A DNA stretch of 64,000 nt from Streptomyces eurythermus (GCF_014649115.1 NZ_BMSK01000021.1:62001-126000), one strand, 5' to 3'; positions 43,155 through 51,879 are shown, counted from the first letter of the stretch. The notes: generated by a model not told the origin, from the letters alone. A program made the numbers and translations.

Positions 43155-43966
43155 TGCCGGTGCTGGTGGCGAGCGACCTCGACCGGACGCTGATCTACTC
43201 CTCGGCGGCCCTCGCGCTGACCATGCCGGACGCCCGGGCGCCCCGGCTGCTGTGCGTGGAGGTGCACGAGGCCAGGCCGCTGTCCTACATGACGGAGACG
43301 GCGGCCGGGCTGCTGACGGACCTCGGCGACGCGGCCGTGTTCGTGCCCACGACGACCCGGACGCGCAAGCAGTACCAGCGCATCAACCTGCCCGGCCCGC
43401 CGCCCCGGTACGCGATCTGCGCCAACGGGGGGCATCTGCTGGTCGACGGGGTCACCGACGCCGGCTGGCACGCGCGCGTGCTGGCGCGGCTCGCCGACGA
43501 GTGCGCGCCGCTGGCGGAGGTCCGCGAGCATCTGCTGCGCACGGCCGACCCGGTGTGGGTGCGCAAGCACCGGGTCGCCGAAGACCTGTTCGCCTACCTG
43601 GTGGTGGAGCGCGAGCTGCTGCCCGAGGACTGGGTGAAGGAGCTGGCGGTGTGGGCGGAGAACCGCGGCTGGACCGTCTCGCTCCAGGGCCGCAAGATCT
43701 ACGCGGTCCCCAAGCCGCTCACCAAGAGCGCGGCCGTCCGCGAGGTCGCCCGCCGCACCGGCGCGGATCTGACCCTGGCCGCGGGCGACTCCCTCCTGGA
43801 CGCCGACCTCCTCCTGGCCGCCGACCGGGGCTGGCGCCCGGGCCACGGAGAACTGGCGGACACAGGCTGGACGGCCCCCCGGATCACCGCACTACCGGAA
43901 CGGGGCGTACTGGCGGGGGAGCGAATCCTGCGGGAGTTCCTGAGAACGGTCCGACAGCCGGCCTGA
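43154..43966 (+). CDS. HAD-superfamily phosphatase of Ter-associated module
   Basis: 270 aa. HAD motif I D8-L-D10-R-T-L, motif II near PTTTRTRKQYQR (Thr), the Lys of motif III near KPLTKSAAV, and motif IV AGDSLLDADLLLAADRG. The C2-type cap with CANGGHLLVDG resembles sucrose-phosphatase/Cof-type enzymes. It probably removes phosphate from the product of the fused phosphoribosyltransferase, with which it is translationally coupled (TGATG). The physiological substrate is unknown. Confidence 0.87.
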   Translation: MPVLVASDLDRTLIYSSAALALTMPDARAPRLLCVEVHEARPLSYMTETAAGLLTDLGDAAVFVPTTTRTRKQYQRINLPGPPPRYAICANGGHLLVDGVTDAGWHARVLARLADECAPLAEVREHLLRTADPVWVRKHRVAEDLFAYLVVERELLPEDWVKELAVWAENRGWTVSLQGRKIYAVPKPLTKSAAVREVARRTGADLTLAAGDSLLDADLLLAADRGWRPGHGELADTGWTAPRITALPERGVLAGERILREFLRTVRQPA

Positions 43967-43974
43967 GGGGGCGA

Positions 43975-44190
43975 CTACCCGCAGCACCCTCCACCACAAC
44001 ACCCGCCACCCCCGGACCGGGGCGCGGGCGCCGGCCCACTGGAGACGCCGCCCACAGCCACCGTGGACAAAAGCTTCACCGTGTCGTCATGCCCCGCGGG
44101 GCACGTCGCGGGGTCGGCGGACTCCGCCATAGGGCGGTTGAGTTCGAACGTGTCGCCGCAGCTCCGGCAGCGGTACTCGTAGCGAGGCAT
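43975..44190 (-). CDS. FmdB-type zinc-ribbon protein
   Basis: 71 aa. MPRYEYRCRSCGDTFELNRPM, then CPAGHDD, gives a CxxC...C-x-x-x-H style zinc ribbon of the FmdB/putative regulatory protein family. The tail ends in Gly/Cys (GGGGCCGGGCCG), an unusual cysteine-rich end that could bind metal. Function unknown. TAACCT lies 6 bases before the ATG with no ribosome site, so it is probably leaderless. Convergent with the HAD gene. Confidence 0.82.
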   Translation of the reverse strand: MPRYEYRCRSCGDTFELNRPMAESADPATCPAGHDDTVKLLSTVAVGGVSSGPAPAPRSGGGGCCGGGCCG

Positions 44191-44196
44191 GGGCCC

Positions 44197-44202
44197 AGGT
44201 TA
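44197..44202 (-). promoter_or_regulatory. -10 box of leaderless FmdB transcript
   Basis: TAACCT on the minus strand, six bases upstream of the ATG at 44190. No ribosome site. Confidence 0.4.
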
Positions 44203-44290
44203 GCCGTCAGGGGGGTGCCGGGGGCAGCTCAATGTTTCATGAGTGTTGCCATCTGTGCGGCATATGTGCGGGGCATTCGAAAACGTTACT

Positions 44291-44296
44291 GATAAT
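44291..44296 (+). promoter_or_regulatory. -10 box upstream of PBP-like gene
   Basis: TGATAAT-type box (GATAAT 44291-44296 with upstream T). Transcription would start near 44303, after the GTG at 44299, which supports translation from GTG 44368 with its GAGGGAG site. No clear -35. Confidence 0.45.
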
Positions 44297-44367
44297 TTGT
44301 GAACGCCGTGGCGAGGATGCTCAGCTCACCCGCGCGAGCGAGACCGAGTGCGGAGGGAGACGCAGGC

Positions 44368-46584
44368 GTGACCGATGCGTCGCAGGGGGAGGACGGCCCC
44401 ATGGGGGGTGGCCGTGGCGACAAGCCGCTGGGGGCCGACGAGACCCTGCATCTGAGAGTCGACGCCCTCAGGGCGGACGAAACGATGCAGCTGCGCGTCC
44501 CCGCGCCCTCGATGGAGTCCTCGCCGTCGAAGGAGTCCGCGCCGACCGGTGGCCGGGCCGACCGCCGACGCGGCGCGCGCTCCGCCGGCCGGAAGCGCTC
44601 GGCGGGCCGTCTGCTCGGCCCGCTCGCCCCGTATACCCGCCGAATAGCGCCCTACGCGCGCCGCCTGAAGCCCGTCTATCCGCGCCCCGGCCGCACCGGC
44701 TGGCGCCGCTGGATGCCCTCCTGGCGCCAGTGGATCGGCGGCCTCCTGGCCTCGTTCGGCCTGCTCGGCGCGTTCCTGGTGACCGCGTACGCGATGACGG
44801 ACATACCGAGCGACATCAACTCGTACGCCACCCAGCAGGACAACGTCTACTTCTGGTCCGACGGCACGCCCATGGCCCGTACGGGCTGGGTGCAGCGGCA
44901 GGCGATGCCGCTGGAGGACATCCCGCAGGACGTGCGCTGGGCGGTGCTCGCGGCGGAGAACGAGAGTTTCTACTCGGACCCGGGCATATCCCTCAAAGGC
45001 ATCAGCCGGGCACTGTTCCGCACGGTGGGCGAGGGGGACACCGAGGGCGGATCCACTATTACCCAGCAGTATGTGAAGAACGTTTACCTGACCCAGAATC
45101 AGACGGTCAGCCGTAAATTCACCGAGGCGATGATCGCCCTCAAGCTCGACAACAAGATGAGCAAGGACGAGATCCTGGAGGGCTATCTCAACACCAGCTG
45201 GTTCGGCCGGGGCACCTACGGCATCCAGCGCGCCGCCCAGGCCTACTACGGCAAGGACGTCGACAAGCTCGACGTCTCCGAGGCGGCGATGCTCGCCTCG
45301 CTGCTCAAGGGCGCCGGTCTGTACGACCCGACGCTCGGCAAGGCCAACCACGCGCGGGCGGTGGAGCGCTGGTCCTGGATCCTGGACCGGATGGTGAAGA
45401 TCGGCAAGCTGTCGAAGCAGGAGCGGGCGAAGTACACGAAGTTCCCCGAGCCGTTGAAGACCAACCCGCTGTACGACACCGGCGAGCAGAGCGACTACCT
45501 GGTGGAGCTGGCGTCGAGTTACGCCAAGAAGGCCGCGCACCTGACGGACAAGCAGTTCGACCTGGGCGGCTACCAGATCTACACCACCTTCGACCGCAAG
45601 CGGGAGAAGGCCCTCACCGACGCCGTCACCAAGGCCCGGGAGGAGGCGCGGGACGAGACCCCCGAGGCGGCGCAGAACGGTCACTACGGCGCCGCCTCGG
45701 TGGCCGCGGACGGCAGGATCCTCGCCGTCTACGGCGGCCCGGACCACCGCAAGCAGGGCTACAACGAGTCCAACGCCACCACCGTCCCGGCCGGCACCGC
45801 GTTCCTGCCCTTCGTTTACGCCGCCGGACTCGAACACGGTGTGCACAAGACGCGCAGCGGCCCCGCCACCCCCGTGGGCCCGGACAGCGTCTACGACGGC
45901 GACGACGGCGTGCCCGTCACCACGCCCGAGGGCCCCTACTGGGACCGCAGCGGCAAGAAGGTCGCCGCGCACAACGACGGCGGGAAGTCGTACGGGAAGA
46001 TCACCCTGCGCGAGGCGCTCGCCAAGTCGGTGAACACCCCGTTCATGCAGCTGGGCATGGACGCGGGACTGGACAAGGTGCGCGACACCGCCGTGGCCTC
46101 CGGGCTGCTGCGCTCCAGCATGGGCCCCCAGGTGCCCGGGCTGTCGCTGGGCACCTCCACGCCCAGCGCGATCCGGATGGCGAACGGCTATGCCACCTTC
46201 GCCGCCGGAGGCAACCACACCGAGCCGTACTCGGTGGGCCGGATCACCCGCAACGGCGCGCCGGTCGCGCTGAGCACCCCGTGCCCGAAGCGGGCGGTCG
46301 GCGCGCGGGTGGCCGAGCAGGTCACCGAGGCGCTCACCGACTCCTTCCGCACCGCCCACCCCGACGCGGCGGCCGGCCGGTCCGGGGTGTCCGGGAAGGC
46401 CGGCGGCACCGAGAAGGACACCGCCGCCTGGTACGTGGGCACGGCCGACTCGGTGTCCACCGCGATCGTCGTCTACCGGATCGACCTGGCCAAGTCCCTG
46501 GAGCCACTGCCGCTCCAGGGCCTGGCCGGGCCCGCCCACAGCGTCCCGTATGCCCTCTGGTCGGCCGCGACGGGCCTCGGCTGA
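44368..46584 (+). CDS. Class A PBP-like transglycosylase with degenerate transpeptidase domain
   Basis: 738 aa from GTG 44368. Cytosolic low-complexity start (about 1-120), one membrane anchor (about 122-142), then a GT51 glycosyltransferase with E197-N-E-S-F, GGSTITQQ (ending 234), RKFTEAMIALKL and KDEILEGYLN, which polymerises lipid II. The C-terminal transpeptidase fold (about 400-730) keeps KSVNTPF (SxN, 554-556). It has TAFLPF (477-482) where the catalytic S-x-x-K-P-F should be, and GKAGGT where KTG should be. Both the nucleophile Ser and its Lys are therefore missing, and it is probably transglycosylase-only. Thr477 as a substitute nucleophile without the Lys seems unlikely. Confidence 0.88.
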   Translation: MTDASQGEDGPMGGGRGDKPLGADETLHLRVDALRADETMQLRVPAPSMESSPSKESAPTGGRADRRRGARSAGRKRSAGRLLGPLAPYTRRIAPYARRLKPVYPRPGRTGWRRWMPSWRQWIGGLLASFGLLGAFLVTAYAMTDIPSDINSYATQQDNVYFWSDGTPMARTGWVQRQAMPLEDIPQDVRWAVLAAENESFYSDPGISLKGISRALFRTVGEGDTEGGSTITQQYVKNVYLTQNQTVSRKFTEAMIALKLDNKMSKDEILEGYLNTSWFGRGTYGIQRAAQAYYGKDVDKLDVSEAAMLASLLKGAGLYDPTLGKANHARAVERWSWILDRMVKIGKLSKQERAKYTKFPEPLKTNPLYDTGEQSDYLVELASSYAKKAAHLTDKQFDLGGYQIYTTFDRKREKALTDAVTKAREEARDETPEAAQNGHYGAASVAADGRILAVYGGPDHRKQGYNESNATTVPAGTAFLPFVYAAGLEHGVHKTRSGPATPVGPDSVYDGDDGVPVTTPEGPYWDRSGKKVAAHNDGGKSYGKITLREALAKSVNTPFMQLGMDAGLDKVRDTAVASGLLRSSMGPQVPGLSLGTSTPSAIRMANGYATFAAGGNHTEPYSVGRITRNGAPVALSTPCPKRAVGARVAEQVTEALTDSFRTAHPDAAAGRSGVSGKAGGTEKDTAAWYVGTADSVSTAIVVYRIDLAKSLEPLPLQGLAGPAHSVPYALWSAATGLG

Positions 46585-46632
46585 GCCGGGAAAGAGCCCG
46601 TCCGTCCGCCCCTTCCGCAGAATGAGCCGCGC

Positions 46633-47940
46633 ATGCCCCGCAAGATGTCGTCGTCAGGCCGCCGTCGAGCCCCCCGCCGCCGTGGCGCGCCCCGTGTCAC
46701 CCGCCCCCAGGTCCTGACCCTGGCCGCGCTCCTCGTCGCGGCCTCGCTGGTGGCCGGGTTCCTGGCGCTGTCCGGTACGGACGGCGACGGCGCACCGGCC
46801 GCCGCGACGGGAAGCAGGAAGCCCGAACCGGCGGCGTCCCCCAGGAAGCCCAGCCCGACCCCGACCTGGGACGGCAAGGTCGAGGTGCTGGGGGACGGCT
46901 CGACCTCCTACACCGGCCCGCAGAAGGGCCAGTTGAAGCCGGTGCCGCTCAAGCCCGGTGAGAAGCCGCCCCAGTTCGTGGTCTTCTCCTGGGACGGCGC
47001 GCTGGAGGGCGGCGACCACCTGTTCTCGCACTACCGGGAGCTGGCGAAGGAGTACAACGCGCACATGACCTTCTTCCTCACCGGCATCTATCTGCTGCCG
47101 AAGAGCAAGAAGGCGCAGTACCAGGGCCCCATGCACTCCCCGGGGGACGCCGCGATCGACTACGCCACCGACGACCACATCCGCACCACCGTGGAGGAGC
47201 TGTCCAGGGCGTATAAGGACGGCAACGAGATCGGCACCCACTTCAACGGCCACTTCTGCGGCGCCAAGGGCGGCGGCGACTGGAGCGTGGCGCAGTGGAA
47301 GAGCGAGATCGACCAGTTCTACAAGTTCGTGGAGAACTGGAAGACCAACACCGGCTTCACCGATGTTCCGCCGCTGCCCTTCGACTTCAAGCGGGAGGTC
47401 ACCGGCGGCCGGGCGCCCTGCCTGGAGGGCCAGCCGAACCTGCTGAAGGCCATCAAGGACTACGGCTGGCGCTACGACGCCAGCTCCCCGGGCGACTTCC
47501 AGATATGGCCCGTGAAGAAGAACGGCATCTGGGACTTCCCGCTGCAGATGCTGCCGTACGAGGACGGCAAGTACCAGGGCCTGTCCATGGACTTCAACTT
47601 CCTCTACAACCAGTCCGAGGGCGAGACCCAGGGCGACCCGGCCAAGTTCCCCGAGTGGGAGAAGCGCACCGTCGACTCCTACATGGCCGGCTTCAACCGC
47701 GTCTACTACGGCAGCCGCGCCCCGCTGTTCATCGGCAACCACTTCGAGGACTGGAACGGCGGCATCTACATGAAGGCCATCGACCAGGTGGTCAAGAACG
47801 TGTGCACCAAGGAGGGCGTCAAGTGCGTCTCCTTCAAGGAGCTGGCGGACTGGCTCGACGTGCAGAAGCCGGGGACCCTGGCCGCCCTGCGGGGCCTGGA
47901 CCCGGCCCAGTCGCCGGACTGGTCGGCGGTCGTCAAGTAA
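46633..47940 (+). CDS. NodB-fold (polysaccharide deacetylase-like) exported protein
   Basis: 435 aa. Basic start, one membrane segment (about 26-46), a Pro/Ser linker, then a CE4/NodB-like domain. The metal triad appears as Asp121 (FSWDGAL), His203 and His207 (GTHFNGH). The usual TFDDG reads FSWDG, so the first Asp, the catalytic base of true deacetylases, is Trp120. Activity is therefore doubtful, or another residue serves as base. It acts outside the membrane, on peptidoglycan or another polysaccharide. Parallel to and 48 bp downstream of the PBP-like gene. Confidence 0.85.
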   Translation: MPRKMSSSGRRRAPRRRGAPRVTRPQVLTLAALLVAASLVAGFLALSGTDGDGAPAAATGSRKPEPAASPRKPSPTPTWDGKVEVLGDGSTSYTGPQKGQLKPVPLKPGEKPPQFVVFSWDGALEGGDHLFSHYRELAKEYNAHMTFFLTGIYLLPKSKKAQYQGPMHSPGDAAIDYATDDHIRTTVEELSRAYKDGNEIGTHFNGHFCGAKGGGDWSVAQWKSEIDQFYKFVENWKTNTGFTDVPPLPFDFKREVTGGRAPCLEGQPNLLKAIKDYGWRYDASSPGDFQIWPVKKNGIWDFPLQMLPYEDGKYQGLSMDFNFLYNQSEGETQGDPAKFPEWEKRTVDSYMAGFNRVYYGSRAPLFIGNHFEDWNGGIYMKAIDQVVKNVCTKEGVKCVSFKELADWLDVQKPGTLAALRGLDPAQSPDWSAVVK

Positions 47941-48049
47941 CCGGTCAGCACGGCTGATTCCACTTGTGCGCCCCTCTTCACAACCGCTGTGGCGGCCATG
48001 CGAAGATGCCCCTCTCCCGGTAGGTGTACCGGCGTAGAGGGGAACATCA

Positions 48050-49231
48050 TTGAAATCCAGAAGACTGAGCCGTAAGGGGCGACGTACGGCCATAGTGACC
48101 GCCGCGGCCGCCTCGGTGGTCGCCGGTGTGGCCCTGGTGCCGAACTGGAGCGCGGGCGCGGCGGTGACCGACGACCCGACGGTGGACGCGGCCACCAAGG
48201 CGACCTTCCAGCGGCTGGCCGACGCGGTCTTCACCGACCGCACGCAGGCCCTGGTGGAAGGCGCGGGGACGAAGGAGACCCGGCACACGGCCGGTTTCTC
48301 CGGTTCCGTGAGTCTGTCCGGCGGACAGACGCGGGAGCAGACGTCGGCGCTGGAGCAGCTGCGCGACCGCCGCGGCCGGCTCGCCCGGCTGGGTGAGACG
48401 TACCGCGCGGGCAGCACCCAGGTCCGGCTCGACGCGACGCAGGTGAAGGGCCGCACGGCGAAGGTCGCGGTCACCGAGACCACGACGCTGACCTACGGCA
48501 GGACCACCGAGAAGAGCCCGAAGTCGACCGGCTTCCAGGCCCACCACGAGCTGACCTTCTCGGCCGACCGGCACGGGAACTGGCGGCTCACCGGCATCCG
48601 CGACACCGACGACGGCTACCTCGCCGTGAACCAGGTCGCCAAGCCGGACGTCGCCGCGCCGCAGGCCGAGGCCGAGGACGACGGTCCGCCGAGCGCGGCC
48701 CGCGCGGCCACCACCCGGCCGGCGCCGGCCAACCCGAAGAACTTCTCCGCGAGCGGCTACGACTACAAGGCCATGGTCGCCTACGCGCAGAAGTACTGGA
48801 GCAGGTACAACCCGGACTACCCGAACTTCAACGGGCAGGGGGCCGGCGGCGACTGCACCAACTTCGTCAGCCAGGCGCTGAAGGCGGGCGGCTGGAAGCA
48901 CGTGCCCGGGTACACGTACGACTTCCACAAGTGGTTCGGCAACTCCGAGATCCAGTCGGACTCGTTCGTCGGCGTGAACGAGTGGTCCTGGTTCGCCCTG
49001 TCGTCCAAGCGGGCCACCAGCCTCGCCAACGTCTACCAGGCGGACCTCGGCGACGTGATCCAGATGGACTTCAACCGTGACGGTTCGAAGGACCACACGA
49101 TGATCGTCACCTCCCGGGACCGCCTGGGCGTGCCGTACGTGACCTACCACTCGACCAACACGTACAACCGGTCGGTGGCCAGCCTGGTCGCCTCGTACCC
49201 GAACGCGGCGTTCTACGCCTACCGGACCTGA
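48050..49231 (+). CDS. Secreted amidase-fold protein (Amidase_6)
   Basis: 393 aa with a TTG start; GAGGGGAA lies 8 bases upstream. Signal peptide about 1-37 ending SAGA-A. Residues 40-200 form a helical/strand stalk. The C-terminal Amidase_6 domain (about 237-393) is NlpC/CHAP-like: YDYKAMVAYAQKYW, the nucleophile Cys269 in GGDCTNFVSQAL, and the His in DHTMIVTSR. Expected to hydrolyse a cell-wall or peptide amide bond; no substrate is known. The stop overlaps the convergent DUF4383 gene by 13 bp. Confidence 0.88.
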   Translation: MKSRRLSRKGRRTAIVTAAAASVVAGVALVPNWSAGAAVTDDPTVDAATKATFQRLADAVFTDRTQALVEGAGTKETRHTAGFSGSVSLSGGQTREQTSALEQLRDRRGRLARLGETYRAGSTQVRLDATQVKGRTAKVAVTETTTLTYGRTTEKSPKSTGFQAHHELTFSADRHGNWRLTGIRDTDDGYLAVNQVAKPDVAAPQAEAEDDGPPSAARAATTRPAPANPKNFSASGYDYKAMVAYAQKYWSRYNPDYPNFNGQGAGGDCTNFVSQALKAGGWKHVPGYTYDFHKWFGNSEIQSDSFVGVNEWSWFALSSKRATSLANVYQADLGDVIQMDFNRDGSKDHTMIVTSRDRLGVPYVTYHSTNTYNRSVASLVASYPNAAFYAYRT

Positions 49232-49791
49232 TCCGGTCCCTGCCGCGGGCCCGGCCGCCCGCCGCCCTCCTCGTGCGGGGAGGGCTCGGGGTGGCGGGCC
49301 CGCCAGTACGGGTTGTCGTGCGGCAGCGCGTGCCCGACCCGGCCGTACATGCCGAAGGTCATCAGCAGCAGGCCCACGACGAAGCTGAAGTACACGTTCT
49401 GGATCTTGAACGCCAGGAAGTTGTTCGGGGTGTCCAGCAGGCCGAGGAACAGGAAGCCGTTCAGCAGGAACAGCACGCCGAGGACCATGTTCAGGGTGGA
49501 GGCGAAGTTCCCGCCGACGGCCGCGCCCACCAGCAGCAGCAGGCCGATGCAGATCGACAGCACGCTGAGCGCGCCGTTGGTGTTCAGCCCGGCGACCTGG
49601 TTGCCGCCCGTGTTGAAGAAACCGATCTGGTCCAGCAGGCCGAGAATGCCGAAGGCGACCAGGAACGCGCCTATCAGGCCCGCCCCGGCGCGGTAGACCC
49701 GGTTGAGCCGGTGGTCCACGGGCAGGTGATCGTCCAGCCGGGTCCGCCGGCGTTCCCGGGCGTTCCTCGAATGCACCGCGTGTGTGGCCAT
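49219..49791 (-). CDS. DUF4383 membrane protein
   Basis: 190 aa with four hydrophobic segments (about 34-54, 75-95, 100-118, 128-148). It contains NRVYRAGAGLIGAFLVAFGILGLLDQIGFF, LNTNGALSVLSICIGLLLLVGA and NMVLGVLFLLNGFLFLGLLDTPNNFLAF, typical of DUF4383. Function unknown. GAGGAGG lies 6 bases before the ATG. Its 3' end overlaps the amidase gene. Confidence 0.87.
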   Translation of the reverse strand: MATHAVHSRNARERRRTRLDDHLPVDHRLNRVYRAGAGLIGAFLVAFGILGLLDQIGFFNTGGNQVAGLNTNGALSVLSICIGLLLLVGAAVGGNFASTLNMVLGVLFLLNGFLFLGLLDTPNNFLAFKIQNVYFSFVVGLLLMTFGMYGRVGHALPHDNPYWRARHPEPSPHEEGGGRPGPRQGPDQVR

Positions 49792-50182
49792 GTCCGCCTC
49801 CTCGGGCGCTAGCGGAGGCCATCCGTCCGTTCACCCAATATCCACCGGCCCCGCCCACCCGGCAACACGCCGGCCCCGGCCGCCGAGGGGTCACTCCGGC
49901 GCGGCGACCGGTGACGCGCCTGGTCCGGCGACTGGCGACGCCCCCGCTCGGCCGCCCGGCGTCGCACCGGCCTCGGCGGTCGGCAGCGCGCTTTCGGCGG
50001 CCGTCGGCGCGTCCGCTCCGGTGCCCGGCGATGCGCGGCCCCGGGCCGACCGGCGCCACACGTCACCCGCCCGCCCCGCCCGCCCGGTACCGACGTGACC
50101 CCGCCCGTCCGGTGTGGAGGCGGCACGCCGGCCCCGGCCGCTCGGGATCACAGCGCACGCGGCCGTCCGCCGCCCGCCGGGC
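49792..50182. other. GC-rich intergenic stretch, no gene seen
   Basis: 391 bases made of loose repeats of units such as CCGGTGACGCGCC and GGTCCGGCGACTGGCGACGC. Frames here are low-complexity Arg/Pro/Ala and have no ribosome sites. No terminator or promoter could be recognised with confidence. Confidence 0.5.
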
Positions 50183-51613
50183 TCAGTGGCCGGCGCCCCG
50201 GTCCTCGCGGATGAGGGCCACCACCCGTGCCACGCTCTGCCTGACCGCCTCCGTCTCGCCGAGGAAGTGCCAGTAGTCGGGGTGGCGCTCCGCCAGGGTG
50301 CCGATCGCGCGCTCCAGCCGGGCCACCGCGTCGTCCAGGGGGCGGGCGTGCCGGGGGTCGGGCGTCGTGCGGCCCGCCATCGCCAGCCGCTGGGCGTCCC
50401 GGATCGCGAACCGGGTCCGCTCGATCTCCTCCTGCGGGTCCTTCTGCACGGCGTTCAGCCGGGCCAGCCGGTCACCGGCGGCCGACACCGCCTCGTCGGT
50501 GGCGTTCAGCAGCGCCCGGACGGTGGACAGCAGCGCCGTGGCGTCCGCCCACCGCTGGTCGTCCCGCGCCGCCCGCGCCTCCGCCAGCCTCAGCTCGGCC
50601 TGCCGTACCTGGTCGGCCGCCAGCGCGGGCACCTGCTGGAGGTCCTGCCAGCAGGCGGCGGTGAACCGGCGGCGCAGCTCGCTGAGGACCGGCTCCACCT
50701 GCTCGGCCCGGGTGGTCAGCGCCTGCGCCCGGGTGCGCAGGGACACCAGCCGGTGGTCGATCTCCGCCGCCCGCTCGGGCAGCCGCTCGGCCTCGGCCCG
50801 GATCGCCCCGGCCTCCCGCTGCACCCGCTCGGCCCGCTCCAGCGTGGCGTCCACCCCGTGCTGCCCGGCGCCCTGGTTCAGCCGGGTCAGCTCCGGCGCC
50901 AGGGCGGCGAGCCGCGCGGCCAGGTCGTCGGCCCGCAGGTGCTTCGCGCGTACGGCGTCCAGGGCGTTGCTCGCGGCCAGCAGCGACTGCCGGGCCCGCT
51001 CCACGGCGGGCACCAGCCGGGCCAGCCGGGTCTCCGCCTTGTCCAGCAGCGGTCCGAGCGAGCGGCCGAACTCCTCCAGCTCCCGCCGCGTCCGCAGCAG
51101 TTCGTCCCGGGCCGCGGTCAGCTCGGTGCGGGCCCGCGCGGCCGGGCCGGCCTCCAGGGCGTCCCGGTCCAGGTCGTGGGCGTCGACGGCCTCGATGTAC
51201 CGCCGGCTGGCCTCGTCGACGCGGTGCCCGAGCGCCGCGAAGTCGGTGACGGCGCGGCGGGCGGCGGGGGAGTCGTCCGCCGCCGCGATGGTCTCGACCG
51301 AGATCCGCAGGTCCCGCTGGGCGGTGTCGAGTTCGTAGAAGGCCGCCGCGGCGGCGTCCTTGGCGGCCTGGGCCTCGGCGCGCTGGTTCTGGGCCCGCCC
51401 GCCGAACCAGCGCCGGGTGCCCCCGCCGGCGAACGCGGCGGCCAGCAGCGGCGCGGCCAGCAACGGCAGGCCGAGCAGGACGAGGGTGTCCCGGACGGCG
51501 CGGCGGCCGAGCGGGGTGGGGGTGTCCCGGACGGCGCGGCGGTCACGCCGGGTCCGGGCGGTGGACGGCGGCGGGTGCGGCGGTGTCGCTGGCGTGCCCG
51601 GTGTCGCCGTCAC
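50183..51613 (-). CDS. Long coiled-coil membrane-anchored protein of unknown function
   Basis: 476 aa. Pro/Thr-rich start containing the duplicated heptad RRAVRDT (about 26-32 and 37-43), one membrane segment (LVLLGLPLLAAPLLAAAFAG, about 44-63), then almost 400 residues of charged, Ala/Leu/Arg/Glu-rich helix with heptad character and no Cys-rich or enzymatic motif. It may be a structural or scaffold protein facing the cytoplasm or wall. The GTG start has AGGAG 6 bases upstream. No homologue is recognised. Confidence 0.75.
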   Translation of the reverse strand: MTATPGTPATPPHPPPSTARTRRDRRAVRDTPTPLGRRAVRDTLVLLGLPLLAAPLLAAAFAGGGTRRWFGGRAQNQRAEAQAAKDAAAAAFYELDTAQRDLRISVETIAAADDSPAARRAVTDFAALGHRVDEASRRYIEAVDAHDLDRDALEAGPAARARTELTAARDELLRTRRELEEFGRSLGPLLDKAETRLARLVPAVERARQSLLAASNALDAVRAKHLRADDLAARLAALAPELTRLNQGAGQHGVDATLERAERVQREAGAIRAEAERLPERAAEIDHRLVSLRTRAQALTTRAEQVEPVLSELRRRFTAACWQDLQQVPALAADQVRQAELRLAEARAARDDQRWADATALLSTVRALLNATDEAVSAAGDRLARLNAVQKDPQEEIERTRFAIRDAQRLAMAGRTTPDPRHARPLDDAVARLERAIGTLAERHPDYWHFLGETEAVRQSVARVVALIREDRGAGH

Positions 51614-51747
51614 ATGCCTCTCCTGCGTGGTGATTCGCCCTGGGTGGTGTCATTGTCCCACCCGGGGAGGACGAGGACACGGGCCGGTCGGTTCGCCCGG
51701 GGCGCGTGACCTTGCCGTCTGTTTGCGGTGCGGCCCGCCGGGCAATG

Positions 51748-51753
51748 TAGGCT
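51748..51753 (+). promoter_or_regulatory. tRNA-Val -10 box
   Basis: TAGGCT 12 bases before the tRNA. A weak TTGCGG (51723-51728) lies 19 bases upstream as a possible -35. Confidence 0.4.
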
Positions 51754-51765
51754 GTCGACCTGTCC

Positions 51766-51837
<72 letters not shown>

Positions 51838-51842
51838 CGGAC

Positions 51843-51872
51843 AAGGCCCCTCGGAGCTCTCCGGGGGGCCTT
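51843..51872. terminator. Terminator between tRNA-Val and convergent gene
   Basis: AAGGCCCC-T-CGGA (51843 on) pairs with TCCG-G-GGGCCTT (ending 51872), followed by a pyrimidine-rich run (CTTCCTTTC). It serves the tRNA on the plus strand and probably the minus-strand gene ending at 51880. Confidence 0.85.
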
Positions 51873-51879
51873 CTTCCTT

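Noticed and set aside
44299-44367. GTG at 44299 as start of the PBP-like gene
   Set aside because: It lies between the GATAAT -10 box and the expected transcription start, without a ribosome site. GTG 44368 has GAGGGAG upstream.
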